A DNA stretch of 64,000 nucleotides from Halichoerus grypus (GCF_964656455.1 NC_135719.1:74426283-74490282); one strand, 5' to 3'. Counted from the first letter of the stretch, positions 11,930 through 24,489 are shown. Numbers and translations are program-made. Notes: generated by a model from the sequence alone, not told the origin.

Positions 11930-12065
11930 ACTTAGCACAGTAAAAAGGATAGACAGACCTGGGTCCAAAATGCTTTGGGTTTGGTTGACTAGACAAAGCT
12001 GTAGAGAGCTGAATGACCTCTGCCAGGTTATTTGCCAACCAAGCTCTGTTCGTGTATGTGCTAAG
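11930..12065 (+). repeat. possible MIR, plus strand
   Basis: Order of phrases resembles a diverged MIR head and middle: 'gacctgggtccaaaatgc' then 'agctgaatgacctctgccaggtta' (for 'tgtgtgaccttgggcaagtta'). It explains part of the 107-codon frame at 11856-12179, which is therefore not a gene. Confidence 0.4.
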
Positions 12066-12437
12066 CTTACAGAAGAGTGTTCTGAACATGACTCATACCT
12101 TAAAGAGCAGGAAAGTATTAGTGCAACCAAGACATTGACTCCAGTGTATATCATTTGTTACTTTCCTCCGGAGTGTTAATTCTGAGAAGATATTCCAAAG
12201 GGAAAGAGGCAAGAGGAGGTTAGAGCAATCACAATCTTCAAGGGTACAGCTCTGAAGAGCTTACCATGTCTGCCCTTCCCCCACTGCAACCTCCCAGTGT
12301 TTGATTTGATTGGCAAAGAGTGCAGAAGTTTTGGTATAAATTCAACAATCACCAGGTTCACAGGAATATGGTTTTCAGCCAAAGAAGAGGGGAGAAAAAG
12401 ACACTGTGTAACTGAAAAGTCTATCTTGAACACCACA

Positions 12438-12560
12438 GTCAATCAGTCAGCAGTATTCACTGAGCATCTATTCTGTCCCAAGGTCATGGGTAGGGGGAAA
12501 TATGCCATCAAGATAAAAAAAAAAAGAAAAGATAAAGTAACTGACTTAGAGGAAACTTTC
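12438..12560 (-). repeat. possible L2 3' end, minus strand
   Basis: Contains 'attcactgagcatctattctgtcccaaggtcatgggta', which matches the antisense of the L2 3' end ('tactgagcacctactatgtgcca'), ending in an A-rich run. Short and diverged. Confidence 0.4.
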
Positions 12561-12801
12561 AATATGTATGTGCAGCCAAAAAAGCAAAAATGAGAACACT
12601 GTCAAGTACCAACATATTTTTTAGGGATCTAGCAAAGCAAATCACACTCTGCATTCTCACATATTTCAAGACTACACTGGCTTTGGAGCCTACATGTTTC
12701 CCTTAGCATTTTGTGTTTTAGATTTACATGTTCAAAAATAGAGTCACTGATTTTGCACGAATGCCCAAGATATATTATTAAAACCTCTTCAAAAAATCAG
12801 T

Positions 12802-13068
12802 TTGTCTTTTTTCCCATGCTACCCTCTCAGATTACGCACCTCACCCTGTAGCTTTCTGAGAAAAGAAGAGCAAGCCAGTGGACCCCTAGAATGGCTATGT
12901 AAAACCTTGTCTGAGTCATATGAACAGCTACACAGAGCCGGAGCCATCATACTGCAACAGTGGATAAGCAAGCATGAGATCAGAGCCAACAAAATGAGGA
13001 TGGAGGCACAGAAGAGAGAAAGAGCCCAGGGCCTTGAGAACATTGTTCAGATGCTCAAGCAACCATAA
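12802..13068 (+). other. unrecognised plus-strand reading frame with acceptor-like start
   Basis: An 88-codon frame antisense to CDIN1, inside its large intron. From about residue 23 it is rich in E, K, Q, R, L and I, with predicted-helical segments such as EWLCKTLSESYEQLHRAG and NKMRMEAQKRERAQGLENI; it ends ...VQMLKQP then TAA. This does not look like a random translation of AT-rich intron. A pyrimidine-rich run ending in ctctcag (through 12830) is a good splice acceptor, so the piece could be a terminal exon or a relic of one. I do not recognise the family. No AATAAA signal follows closely. Alternatives: decayed retrocopy, repeat-derived ORF, or chance. Confidence 0.3.
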
Positions 13069-14212
13069 ATTGAACTGACCACGCTCCATACTTCTTCTGA
13101 GTAATAATATATGCTTTTTTTTTTTAACCTTCAAAAAGAAGAAATATACCCACTCCAGTTTCTATGTATTCTGGAAATAGGAGACGTGATGGAGGAGGAG
13201 AAAAGGTACTCCATCATGATGGCACATGTATGGGATGCGCTACTTGGAAAGGACTGTTCATTTTTGTCCTTTCTAATTCTCTTCTTAGCTGGCAGCTACT
13301 GTATTTGGCTTCCTTAAAATTGTTCCTCTGCCTGTCACTGTGTCACTAAATTGATATACCCAGAGATCATAAATTGGGCAGTGTATATATGATTTTTCCA
13401 TACAGACTTTAAATATTGATGGAGTACTATTTACTCTCATTTTATATTGCATCCAGGACTCTTCAAATGTCAGGTGTATGAAAAGGCGATATACCAGCTC
13501 CCCATTCAATATTTAACTCAACATGTCCCCAAATCTGTCCAGCTAAGATATTCAAGTAACCTGAAGCATATTAGAGAAAATGAACATCAGAGGGTTTCAT
13601 GAGTGCTGCAGAGACTAAGAGCAGACAGAGCTCAGCACAGTCCTAGTTGCAATTCAACTTTCATATAAGAAGGAAGTCCTCACGTTCCCAGTGGAGACTT
13701 AAAAAAAAAATAGAATCTTAAGGAAGAAGATACCACACATTTTATGTTCTTCCTCTTTCAAGTACCCAACCTCTGAAAAAAGACCATAAAAAAGTAAGTA
13801 CCGTTATTTAATTTCCAAGCTCCTTTTGCGACAGAATCTGGGAAGCTTAAATGTCTACACTTTACTGAGCTCAAAATTCTCTGAGCAAAATAAATATTAT
13901 TTCTGGGACTCAGAAAGCAGTAACCAATTAAAGGGATATGAAGCAGGATACTCCTACAAAGCAATAGACTTGGAGACCTCATGGTTACAAGGTGCAACCT
14001 CTCTAAGTCTGTGAAAGAACACAATGGAACACTGGCTCTTTGTGGTTAATGATTCAGAATACTGGTCAAGGAAGGTGTTCTATGACAGCAGTGCATCTAC
14101 CCTCCCTCACTCCCACCTTCCTACACACCTACACACAAATTTCAAACGGAGAGCCTTCCCCCCCCCCATAAAATCAAAATGAAATTCAATAAGATAGCAA
14201 GACTTGGTACAA

Positions 14213-14242
14213 AAAAAACACAACTTTTTTTTTTTTTTTTTT
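14213..14242. repeat. poly-C and poly-T homopolymer tracts
   Basis: A run of C (about 14158-14167) and a run of about 18 T (about 14225-14242). Likely slippage-prone simple sequence; no associated retroelement recognised. Confidence 0.7.
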
Positions 14243-14654
14243 CAGGAACATACAATGCAAAATGGAAAGAATCTGGAGAGAGATTACTGATACTCTGATA
14301 CTGGGGGGTGGGGGAGGAGCAGACAGGAGGAGAAAAATAGTTAAATTCAAGAAATAGAGAAATATTTATGCATTCTACCTACTTCCCCATTTCCTCTCTT
14401 CCCAATTTTCAACTTCATATCAAGGTTGCAGACTATATTTTATGCCCAATCATGGCAAATATTCCCATAAATGACTATATACATGGCAGCATTAGGCTTA
14501 GCAATAATCAATTATCAAAAAGAAAATTTTGAAAGGCTATAGGTGTTATATATATGAAAAAAGAGTGGTTACTGTCCCAGGCTCTTAACTACTCTTGCTG
14601 ATAACCTGAAGTCACATATAAAACAGCTCTACAACAAGAGCTAAAATTTATATG

Positions 14655-14875
14655 GATATTTACTTTGTGCTAGACACTATACTGGGCACTTTGTTTTACC
14701 CCCACAACAACCCTCTGAGGTCAGTACTATTATCTTCCTTATTTTAAAGATGTGGAAATGAAGGAAGAGAAGTTAAGTAATACACACAATTGCTTATTTG
14801 TAGAGTGGGGAATCAAAATCCAGGTCCAATTCCCAAACCCAAACTCTTCATCTCAGTGCTAGTCTTCCTTTCCAA
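14655..14875 (-). repeat. MIR SINE, minus strand
   Basis: Antisense MIR landmarks in order: 'ttgtgctagacactatactgggcactttg', 'cccacaacaaccctctgaggtcagtactattatc', 'gatgtggaaatgaaggaagagaagttaagtaa' and 'ggaatcaaaatccaggtc'. Diverged, no duplications visible. Confidence 0.8.
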
Positions 14876-15510
14876 AAGTTCCCAGAAATCAGTTCTACAT
14901 GTTACGTGTACTAATAGCCCTGCTTGAGCATTTATATGCTATCACATCACACTCTAGACAACCCTGCAAGGTAGGCACTGTTGCTTTTTTAATAGGAAAT
15001 TGAAGTTACGGATGTTTTGAGCAAATTCTGTGGCCTTAGACAATATTCCCTTTTTAAAAAAAAAACAAATTGCAGTTTTCCTTTAACTAGCTACATAAAA
15101 ATGCTGCTCTTTTTTGTGTTGAAAGATAAAGGAACTATTGACTTCAAGAAACAGGGTAGGATTAAAAAATTGTTGGGTAATTTCCATTATTGCTGCTGCA
15201 GCTAAAGTATATTCTGTTAATAACCACACCATTGCCTGAAGTGTCTCTATGTGACTGCATATATGTCTTTTGTTCAAAATGCTATTTACTGCATATAAAG
15301 CAGCTTTAAATCCTTCCCTGAACAACACAGTATAAATAACCCAGTCTTGACAACACCCTCTACAGGTGTTAATTTTATTAAATAATATTTAATGAAGGGT
15401 TTCCTAGTTAGAAAATAGTATATATTCTGTGTAAAGTGCAAAGATGTCCATTGTTAGCATTCTGGCATAGATCCTTCCTGTGTTTTTATTCTGTGTCTGC
15501 TGTGAGTGTT

Positions 15511-15538
15511 TGTGTGTGCGTGTGTCTACGCACACACA
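15511..15538. repeat. GT/CA microsatellite folding as perfect 11-bp hairpin
   Basis: tgtgtgtgcgt (15511-15521), a 6-base loop, then acgcacacaca (15528-15538), its exact reverse complement. Alternating purine-pyrimidine arms. Confidence 0.85.
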
Positions 15539-15619
15539 TAAACATTTTAAAAACTAAGTTTTTAACATACTTTTTTGTCACATGCCTTCATTATGTAAGA
15601 TATTAACATTTATCTACAC

Positions 15620-18420
15620 CATTACATATTACTCTTTTTAAACTATTTTTATTGTGAGACACAATAAGAAAAAAAAACAGAACAAACGTACAGCCAATGA
15701 ATATATGAAAAACGAAACCACACAGAGCCATTAAGTAAACAAACAGAACACTGCTAGCACCCCCAAAAGCACCCTACTTGATCACCAACCTTTTCCTCTC
15801 ACAAACGAACCTGATCTTTATGTTCATCTCTTTCTTGCTTTTCTTTATAGTTTTACCACCCAAATAAGTATTGCTAAGTTGTATAGGTGTGCTCTGCCTG
15901 TGTGCAAACTTTACATTAATGGAAACACAGTGTGCTCTTCTGTATCTGGCCCCTTCATGGGACAGTATGTTTGTGAAAGTTGCCCACGTTATTTAAGTGC
16001 AGTTAAATCTTTCTCATTGTTATAGAGTATATTCTACTGTATAAGTATATACCACATTTATCTATTCTATTGTTGATGGATATCTGAACTGTTTTCAGTC
16101 TTTTGCTAATGAAAATAATGCTGCAGTGAACAATCTTGTATACCTTTCGGTGCACATGTGCACACATTTCTAATGAATATAAATGTAGGAGTGAAATTTT
16201 GGGTCATCTGACATGCACATCTCTAGCATCAGTAGATGTCAAACAATTTTTCAAAGTGTTTGTAACAATTTTAAACTCCCACCAACTTTAAAGGAAAGTC
16301 CCCATTGCTGATCATCCTTGTCTCATAGCTTAGTACTTAGTCCATCGCTTGCTTTTTCATTTTCTTTATGGTATCTTTTGAAGTGCGGAAGCTTTTCATT
16401 TTGATGAAACCCAATTCATCAATTCTTTAATTTGATTATTCACACTTTCCGTGCATCTCTTCTAAGAAATCTTTGCCTACCTACAGTCATGAAGATATTC
16501 TCATATATTTTCTTTTAGAGGCTTAGTAATGTTAGCTCTTACATTGAGGCCTATGATGTATCTTGGATTAAATCTGTACATTGATAGGAGATAGGGGTTG
16601 CAGTTTGTTTTTGTTATTTTCATACGAATATGTAATTGACCACATACCATATGCCCACTGAATTATCACTACTGCCTTTGAGGAAACCAAATATCTGAAG
16701 GCTTATTTTGGGACTTTCTAATCTGTTCCATTGATTGATATATTTATCTTTACACAGATACCACATTATTTTGATTATTGTAGCTAAACAATGTATATTT
16801 AATGTAATTACTGATATATTCAGGATTAAATCAATCATCTTACTAAATGCTAACTGTCTTACCCACTTTACATTCCCTTTCTCTCCTTTCTTGTCTTAGT
16901 TTCAATTGGTTTAATACTTATTCTTCATTATTTGAACACTGGCAATTTGGAAGTTGTACATTCTTTACAAGTTATACTATTCATTTAATGATTGTCCTAC
17001 ATAATCACATGCCTCCTCAAATGATCATAATTTATTATTAATTAGTGTTAACTGTTGCATGGAAAACACAGAAACTTCTCAACACTATCTACAGTTCTTC
17101 CCTCCTGCAATTAAGATACTATGGGCATTGTTTTAATTCTGCATATATCTTTTTTTTAAATTTAATTTTATTATGTTATGTTAATCACCATACATTACAT
17201 CATAGTTTTTGATGTAGTGTTCCATGATTCATTGTTTGCATATAACACCCAGTGATCCATTCAATATGTGCCTATATCTTAAAGTCACAAGGCATTGCTA
17301 TTGCTTTATAATGTCTCTGTTCATTCAGATATACCAACATATGTACCATATCACTGCCCTTCCTTCCTTCTCCTCTCTTGCATCTGGAATAATTTTCTTT
17401 TAATAAATCCATCAGTACAGATGTGTAGGTGATGTCAAATCTTGGTTCTTTCAATGATAATGTGTCTTATTTCTCTACCTAGTTTCAGGATTTTTTTTTA
17501 TCTTTAGTTTTTCGGACTTTTAACTATAGTATTTATTTCCCTTTTTGCTTAGAAACTGTTGGACTTCTTAAATATGTGGGTGGGTATCATTCATCATTTT
17601 GGGAATATTCTTCATCATTATGTCTTCAAACATTGCTTTAGCACTCTCTCTTCTCCTGAGACTCCAAATAAGTGTACTGAGCCCCCCTTACTATATCCTC
17701 CATCTCTTACTCTCTTCATATGTTCCACCTTTTTGTTATTCTTTGTTATTCTGTGTTACATTCTGGGTATTTTCTTCTGTTCTATCTTCCAGTTCACTAA
17801 TCCTCTCTTCAATAATGTCTAATTTACTGTTAAATCCATCCAAATTCAATTTTTGTATTTTCCACTTGTAGATTTTCTATTGGATTATTTTTCAAAAAAT
17901 TCCCCGTAACGTGCTTCAATCTTCTTTTTTAACTCCTTGAATAAAGCACAATTATAAAAATTCTGTTAATATTCCAATAAGTACAGACCCTTTAAGTCTA
18001 TTTCTACAGCTTCTACTAGCTTTCATTCATGTCACATGTCTACTTATGTGACTGAGTATCTCTCACTATATGTCATTCTACTTGAAAAACTGCTTTATAA
18101 ATAATTTGAAGACTAAAATGTTATCTTTCTCCAGAGATAATTCTGATTTGATTCTGGGAGCACTAGAAGTCTAGAATCAGCTTAGTCCAATTTTGGGTAT
18201 TAATTTTGGGGGCCAATGAGGTGAACCTCAAGCTGACATGTAGAGCTGTCTTACTTTCAGCTCACATTTACTCCTAGGGTATGGCCCTTCAGGGTCCTAT
18301 CTCAAAGCTTGGGACATTTACATGAGCACCCACCTTTGCCAGCCCTTGATCCCGAAACCTTGTCTTCTAGCCCTATAAAGCTGTCAAAAGTTCTGCTCAG
18401 GACTTGACTATATCCTGTAA
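15620..18420 (-). repeat. old L1 / HAL1-like LINE, minus strand
   Basis: A roughly 2.7-kb antisense L1-type stretch, apart from an inserted younger L1 fragment. Landmarks on the plus strand: 'tatcttttgaagtgcggaagcttttcattttgatg', 'gtcctcattgatgatatattta...ccacattattttgattattgtagct'-like text at 16720-16790, and at 17600-17935 an ORF1-like region ('tcttccagttcactaatcctctcttcaat', 'tttactgttaaatccatcc'). The last part is what I associate with HAL1 or early L1M ORF1. All frames are decayed; open frames at 16847-17041, 17559-17822 and 17599-17871 are fragments of it. Exact subfamily uncertain. Confidence 0.7.
17152..17269 (-). mobile_element. short carnivore L1 3'-UTR insertion inside the older LINE
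   Basis: The same 3'-UTR sequence as at 8075-8354 (ttatgttaatcaccatacat, gatgtagtgttccatgattc, ataacacccagtg), truncated to about 118 bp. It is flanked by an 11-bp duplication with one mismatch (gcatatatctt at 17141-17151, gcctatatctt at 17270-17280). It interrupts the HAL1-like element, so it is younger. Confidence 0.9.
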
Positions 18421-18469
18421 AAAGGTGATTAAATTAGAATTCAATGATTAAAAAGTTCCCAAAAGCCCT

Positions 18470-18740
18470 TATTTTCAGAAATTAAAAAAATGCATTTCAA
18501 ACTAACTCATAGATTAAAGAAGAAATGATGGAAATAACAAAAATACATAAAATTGAGCAATGACAGTGGTAATATCAATAGCTGTGAGAAATTTATTGCA
18601 CAGATTAGATATTAGGGAGAAAAGAGAAAGAGACTGATTTTATTCTAGGAGATTCTAACAAACTGAAGATCCTAGCAAACAAAATAAAAAAGGAAAAGAA
18701 ATGTAATAAGAGAATCAAGAAGGAAGAACTGAAGAGGAGT
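18470..18740 (+). repeat. possible L1 ORF2 fragment, plus strand
   Basis: Phrases such as 'actcatagattaaagaagaaat', 'gagaaatttattgcac' and the A-rich 'caaacaaaataaaaaaggaaaag' run resemble L1 ORF2 in sense. Weak, decayed. Confidence 0.4.
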
Positions 18741-19339
18741 CAGATAAATTGATCTTTAAGATTCTTTTCTGCTCTAAATCTGCCCTATTTCAAATGTTCC
18801 AATTTAGAGTCTAAAGTATCTAGATTTCTTTCCTTTCTAATTAAATTTAAGTATTAACTTTTTAGAAAGAGCTATAACATAAATCAGATAAAGAATAAGA
18901 AGCCTGGGTGACAAACACTCAATTTCGTGTGCAAAACCAAAAGTCTGGTCATTTTTCTCTAAAGCAATCCCAATAACTTCAACACAATATATAAATAATA
19001 GATACATTTATAAGAGGTGTTTATCAATTATTCCTACAATGATTTCTTCTGTTTTTTTTCCTTGTTTAATAAATCAGATTAAGTTACATTATAAGAAATG
19101 CTCAAATTAAGTTTGTGGTAATTTTATTATGATTGGAGAGAGAGAGAGAGAGAACAGATAATGATAGGTGAATAATAGCCTGTATGTAGATATTTATAAT
19201 CTTTCCCTTATTGGTTAAAATTCAACTTACTTCCAACTCTACATAGAGTATTAGCTAGTATATCTTTCATCACTTTCTTCATTTATTTCCAAGCATGCTC
19301 TTGTCTTCATGAGCCACAACCTGCCTACCTTTCAAACTA

Positions 19340-20430
19340 CTGTCCATCACTGATTCTCTTCATGACCTAATGTCTTTATCTAGAAACCCTTTAATTCCAT
19401 AAATTCTATTCAGCCTCCTCCCCACAGCAATCTCACTTCTGCCCTCACTCCTTAACTAAAACAAAGGTCACAGAGACTTCCTTACCACTAAACCCCAAAG
19501 ACATATTTCTTACCCTAGCTGACCTCAATGCAACATTTTGCACTTACTATCCCTCTTTTCTTAAAAATCTTTCCTCCCATGAATTCCAGGCACTATTTTC
19601 TAATAACTTTCCTCCTACCCAGCATTCCAGGGCACTATTTTCTAATAATTTTCCTCCTACCCTGCTAACCACCTATCTTTCTCTCTTCCAATGGCTGCAC
19701 ATCCTCTTCCCTGCAGTTTCCCAGGGACATCTCTTCAACCCTCTTCTTTTTTCACCCTACATGCTCATGCAGGTGAAAGCACAATCCAGCTGTGTTCCCA
19801 GTAACTACTTCCATAACTCCCAAGTATATTATTTCCAGCCTCCATCTCTACTCAGAATCAGTCTCAATTTTATAGCTCCTTTTGGGACTTTTCACCTCTT
19901 TGGCTAAAAGTATCTTAAAATTAAATTTACCACCACCCCCTTTCCCCAAAATGAGTTTCAGACCCAACTTCCCTTAAATCAATTATTTCTATAAACACAG
20001 ATGCCTGAGCTAGAAATCTATGGATCACTCCAGATTCTCCCATCCCCCTCACCCCTGAAACAATTAAAAAGTCACCAAGTCTTGTTGATTCTATCATCAA
20101 GAGTTGTTCACATCTGTCCCTACTCCCCCCAACTGCTAAATTACTTTCTGATTCACTTCCCTTGCTTCAGGTCTCTACGCCCTTTAATCCAACCTCCAAT
20201 TTACCAACAACGCTTCTAAAATACATCTAATGATGTTACCCTGTGGGCCTGAGAATCCCAGGAGGTGTCAACTATCTATATAATGAAGTTTAAACTCCTC
20301 AGCAAAGCACACTTTAGGCCCCTTCTTTCTAGCCTCTCACACTCTTTCCCACCTTCAAACCCCCAAGCAGTTTATAGCTTAATCTCACCACATCACTATA
20401 AATTCTTTCTGGAGTATAGAATGTTCTCTC
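19340..20430 (+). repeat. L2 LINE, long plus-strand remnant
   Basis: Over 1 kb of C/T-rich sequence following the L2 reverse-transcriptase to 3' order: 'gctgacctcaatgcaacatttt', 'ttttcctcctaccctgctaacc', 'gggacatctcttcaaccctcttc', 'caagtatattatttccagcctc', 'gagctagaaatctatggatcactccagattctcc', 'aagtcaccaagtcttgttgattct', 'aggcccc ttctttctagcctc'. Open frames at 20001-20219 and 20265-20468 are relics of it. It contains a local tandem duplication at 19583-19665. Confidence 0.75.
19583..19665 (+). repeat. 41/42-bp tandem duplication inside the L2
   Basis: Two adjacent copies beginning attccagg(g)cactatttt: 19583-19623 (41 bp) and 19624-19665 (42 bp), differing by one indel and two substitutions. 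The L2 consensus has this stretch once. Confidence 0.85.
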
Positions 20431-20569
20431 TTTATTCTACTTGGGAGAACTTTTACTCTTTAGAGTAATAACTGGGCTCAGGATACTCATGTAGAACATA
20501 TTATCACTATTAAATCAAGTTATTTTAGTAAAAGGAGTATCTCAAGAATTGAGATATCATAGTATTTCT

Positions 20570-20665
20570 AACCCAACCCTCTCATTTTAGAAATGACAAA
20601 AGTAAAGATAATAGAGATGAAATGATTTACTCAATGTTACAGAAAGTGCTATTTTACACCAGGTT
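20570..20665 (-). repeat. possible MIR fragment, minus strand
   Basis: 'ctctcattttagaaatgacaaaagtaaagataatag...gatttactcaatgttacag' resembles antisense MIR ('cattttacagatgaggaaactgaggc ... cttgcccaaggtcacac'). Strongly diverged. Confidence 0.35.
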
Positions 20666-22038
20666 CAGGTAAATCAAGGAAAAAATAAGTTGTGCAACAA
20701 GCAGGACTTAATGGAGTAAGACTTAGTTTATGTCATTTTAACAGACGGGAATATCACCTATTTTTGTTATTTCAGTAATCATAATGTATCTATGACCAAT
20801 GTGTATTGGCTAAACCATAAGTACAAATAAAAAAGTAAAATATGTTAGAACATAAGTTATATGACCAGGAGAAACAAAACCCACAAAGTTCCCATTTCTC
20901 ACCACCAAACGATGAGATGAATGGGAAATCAAAATCATGAAATTTTCCCTCTATGACAGTTCTTTTCTTCTAGCACAAATGTAAAATTTTAAATGTGACC
21001 CTACAATATGGAAAGTGATTGTTTTTCCAGGTAATGTGTCATTTCCCCTGATTTAGGACCATTTTTCAGTCCTTCAGAATACTAGTTTTCTCCCACAAAT
21101 TTCTGGTAGACATCATTATGTATTCCACAATTATTTTTTAAACAATGGGGAGCATCAAAAGCTGTACTGTCAAGGAAGTACCAATAGGAACAATTGTTTT
21201 TATTCTGGAAGTGCTTAAAGCCTAATTGTGAAAATAACTTAATATTTCTAAGTCTTAGTTTCATCATCTGTACATAGATTTATGACTTTAGAAACCATTT
21301 TCATCTTAAAAGTTCTAGGATTTTTATCAATTCTACAACTTCAAGGTTTAGATTTATTAAATTTCTCTCTGCTTACAGCCCTAAAACTTTTAAGTATAGT
21401 TTATCAAAAAACCGCGCCCTAGTCCTAATAATAATTACCTGTAATCATGTTGACACTGGACATTTCTTTGTGGGCCTAACATAACAGGTCTATTCTAGGT
21501 CAATAGCTAGAATGATTAAATTGTTTATTAAGACTTCTAAGCATTTAAAGTAATCAGACCACAGGGCGAGAACATGAAGGAAAATAATTAACTCCTTTCA
21601 TTCACCTGTGATTATAAGGTACTACGTCCCCCAGTAGGTTAAATACTCACCTCTTGGGTCTAATACCACAACTATTTCACTGCTGAAATCCCAGTCTCCT
21701 TCAAATTACCTTATTTTTTTAATACAAGACTGAAGACAGATGTTTAATAAAAAGAGCCACCAGAATCTTACCTGAAAAGTTGATTTTAAAAAATTTGTAT
21801 TTTTACATGTAAAAATATATGCACATATAATAATATTCAACCTAACAATTATTCAAGTGTTGAAAGAGGGGTGTTTGTTGGTTTTTTTGGTTTGTTTGTT
21901 TTTTGTTTTTTAGGAGATCTCTGGCTTGAATTAAATTATCCCAGGAAAAGAGACAAGTAGGCCATGAGGAACTAAAAGGGCCCCCACTTCTTTGTAGCAA
22001 CTTCAAATTGAATGATTGGTTTGGCTCTTAAGATTTTT

Positions 22039-22231
22039 TTTTTTTTCAAAAGATTTTATTTATTTATTTTAGAGAGAGAGAGTGAGAAAGAGCATGAGAG
22101 GGGAAACGGTCAGAGGGTGAAGCAGACTCCCCATTGAGCAGGGAGCCTGATGTGGGACTCGATCCCGGAACTCCAGGATCATGACCTGAGCCGAAGGCAG
22201 TCACTTAACCAACTGAGCCACTCAGGTGCTC
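22039..22231 (-). mobile_element. CAN-SINE (SINEC), minus strand
   Basis: tRNA-derived SINE: head complement 'aactgagccactcaggtgct' at the right, body 'gcagactccccattgagcag' and tail complement 'caaaagattttatttattt' at the left. A perfect 17-bp duplication, tggctcttaagattttt, flanks it (22022-22038 and 22232-22248). The frame starting at 22226 begins inside it and is not a gene. Confidence 0.95.
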
Positions 22232-22249
22232 TGGCTCTTAAGATTTTTA

Positions 22250-23810
22250 ACATGGTGGCTGATGTTGTGGACAACAAAGGTAATCCTTATACTTGAAATG
22301 AGTTTAGATTCAGAAGGGCATTTTTCAAAAGGGTTCAAAATACAAAGTGAGATACCAAAAAACAATAGTATCAGTTTTTATTACAGTGACAAAATCACTT
22401 TTCTGACAAACAACACTCAGCATGATTCAGTAGGCAATCTATGATATTATTACCATGAATGGGATGAGGTAACTATTACCACTAACCAATAATTGTTATC
22501 TTTCTCTACAACCATATCATTTTGGCTTTTCTTCTGCAAAAGCCTTAGACCTAAAATAACACCAAATAACAATGCTATATTTTCCTCAGTAATATCCACT
22601 GCTAAAAAGGTTACTGATTCTGATCCACTTCAAATAGTTTTCTTAAAACATCTGCTTATCAAAACCAAATAAATTAATTTTCCTTTCTCAAGTATTTATC
22701 TTAAAATAAAAATTTACCAAGTCATTCCGCCAACTCTACATCATCATAAATGAAAGAATGAACATCTTGAGGCTAAAATTCTGTGACCATAAAGCTACTA
22801 GTCTATATCTAATTAACATAATTGTTTTTGTAACCTTTCCACGGGGTAAAAAAGTTTAGGATATTGTTTAAAACCATTTAAACATTTTCTTATTCTTTTT
22901 CTGTATAGAATTTTGTGTTCTGCACTCTTAATCTTTCTTAATTTAATAGGTCACAGAGACCTTATATAAAATCAGTAAAAATGATTGGCCAAATTCACTT
23001 TATAACTGTTATAATTTATAAAAATCACACTATCATCTTTACCACTTTCTTCCTAAATTTTCAGTTATATTAACATAATGGTATTAATAATTTCATACTC
23101 TTTCCCTGTTTTTTATTCCCTACTCCCAACCTCCAATTACCAAACTGATACTTTTCATTGAAGAATTTAACCAAAAAAATGCAGGAATTTGCATAAAAGT
23201 AACTTCCTGAAAACTTGGTGCTTTTACATAGCCTCACTAGTGATCGTATGAGGTCAAGCAAACTATTTGAAGCTTCAGATGCTATATTTTCCCTACTGCA
23301 TTAGCTTGAAAAAAAAATGTAGATTTTCAGTCTTCTCTAAAAACATCATAATCATCATGATATGGACTATAATTAGTCCACAACCACACCACTTTAATAA
23401 TAAATGCTGAGAATATTAAAACAACAAATGGAATGCCTTAAAATGCATTAAGCTCTTCTCTCATTAAACACAAAATTTTAACTCTTAACCACAAGGCTTT
23501 TATTCTTAATTCACAATCAAATCCTTTTGGCAGTTAATCTCAGCACTTAATGTCATTTGCTCCAATAAAAACAATTTTAAATGGCTGTAAATGCCTTCCC
23601 TACTTCTCTGTGTGTCTTCAGAGAAACTAGAAGATGAACAGAGATGGAGTTAAGCCACTATGACTATGCACAACACAATTATGTTTCCTATACACTAACT
23701 TCTGCTAGAATATCCTGTTTGTAACTTCTTCCCATTTCTGTTGAACTCCATCAGTCTAATAAAGTGTAGATACTCAACAGATAGCTACTATCTTGGTGAT
23801 CATGTGATGA
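22250..23810. other. intronic DNA, nothing recognised
   Basis: AT-rich sequence with only short frames (22226-22444, 23070-23261) lacking any protein signature. No repeat family recognised. Confidence 0.45.
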
Positions 23811-23819
23811 TGATGACAA

Positions 23820-24005
23820 AGATAACAATGATGGTGAAGGGCTTCTTAGATATCAAGCTCTGTTTTACTTACCACCACTAAAATAACAGAAGTAGTAGTA
23901 TCTCAGAAAATGAGAAGGAGGGATGAAGTATCTTACCCAAATTAACAGAGCCAGCATGTGAACATAGCTAGTTTGGCCTCAAACCCTATGTTCTAAATAT
24001 GGCAA
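23820..24005 (-). repeat. MIR SINE, minus strand
   Basis: Antisense MIR order: 'caagctctgttttacttaccac', 'ctcagaaaatgagaaggagggatgaagtatcttacccaaattaacagagcc', 'ttggcctcaaaccctatgttc'. Old and diverged. Confidence 0.65.
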
Positions 24006-24489
24006 CCAAGAAATAAAATTACTTTCAAGAACCAGTACTCTAACATCACATGAGTCGTAGTTGCAAAACAACCTAGTTTCAACAACAACAAAAAATGGAT
24101 CTTGCATCACAAGCTTCCACTTGTTCAACTAACTCAGCAGATCTGAATTTATCAACCCAGTAAAGTTAATGTGCAACTAGTGGCTTTAAATGAATATATC
24201 TTTAGCTATAATTTGATGTGAAAAAAATTATATATAAAGTTACATTTACACTATATTCATAATTAAGCTTTAAGTAAGCATATGTTCAAGGCCTATAAAA
24301 GAAGACATAATTGTAAAAAATGTGTAAGAGTTTGGGGCTACAGGTGATTTATTTTTCTTTATGCTTTTTTATGGTTTTAATCTTATTTATATGAAGAAAT
24401 TAAAATTCAGAGAGGAAAATATAACTTTTCTTGATATGTATGCAATATCCTAAAAATATGACTGCATTTTATGTTCCCAAAACACACCA

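Noticed and set aside
11810..12179. Frames of 107 and 114 codons on opposite strands
   Set aside because: Overlap each other and a diverged MIR; no protein family evident.
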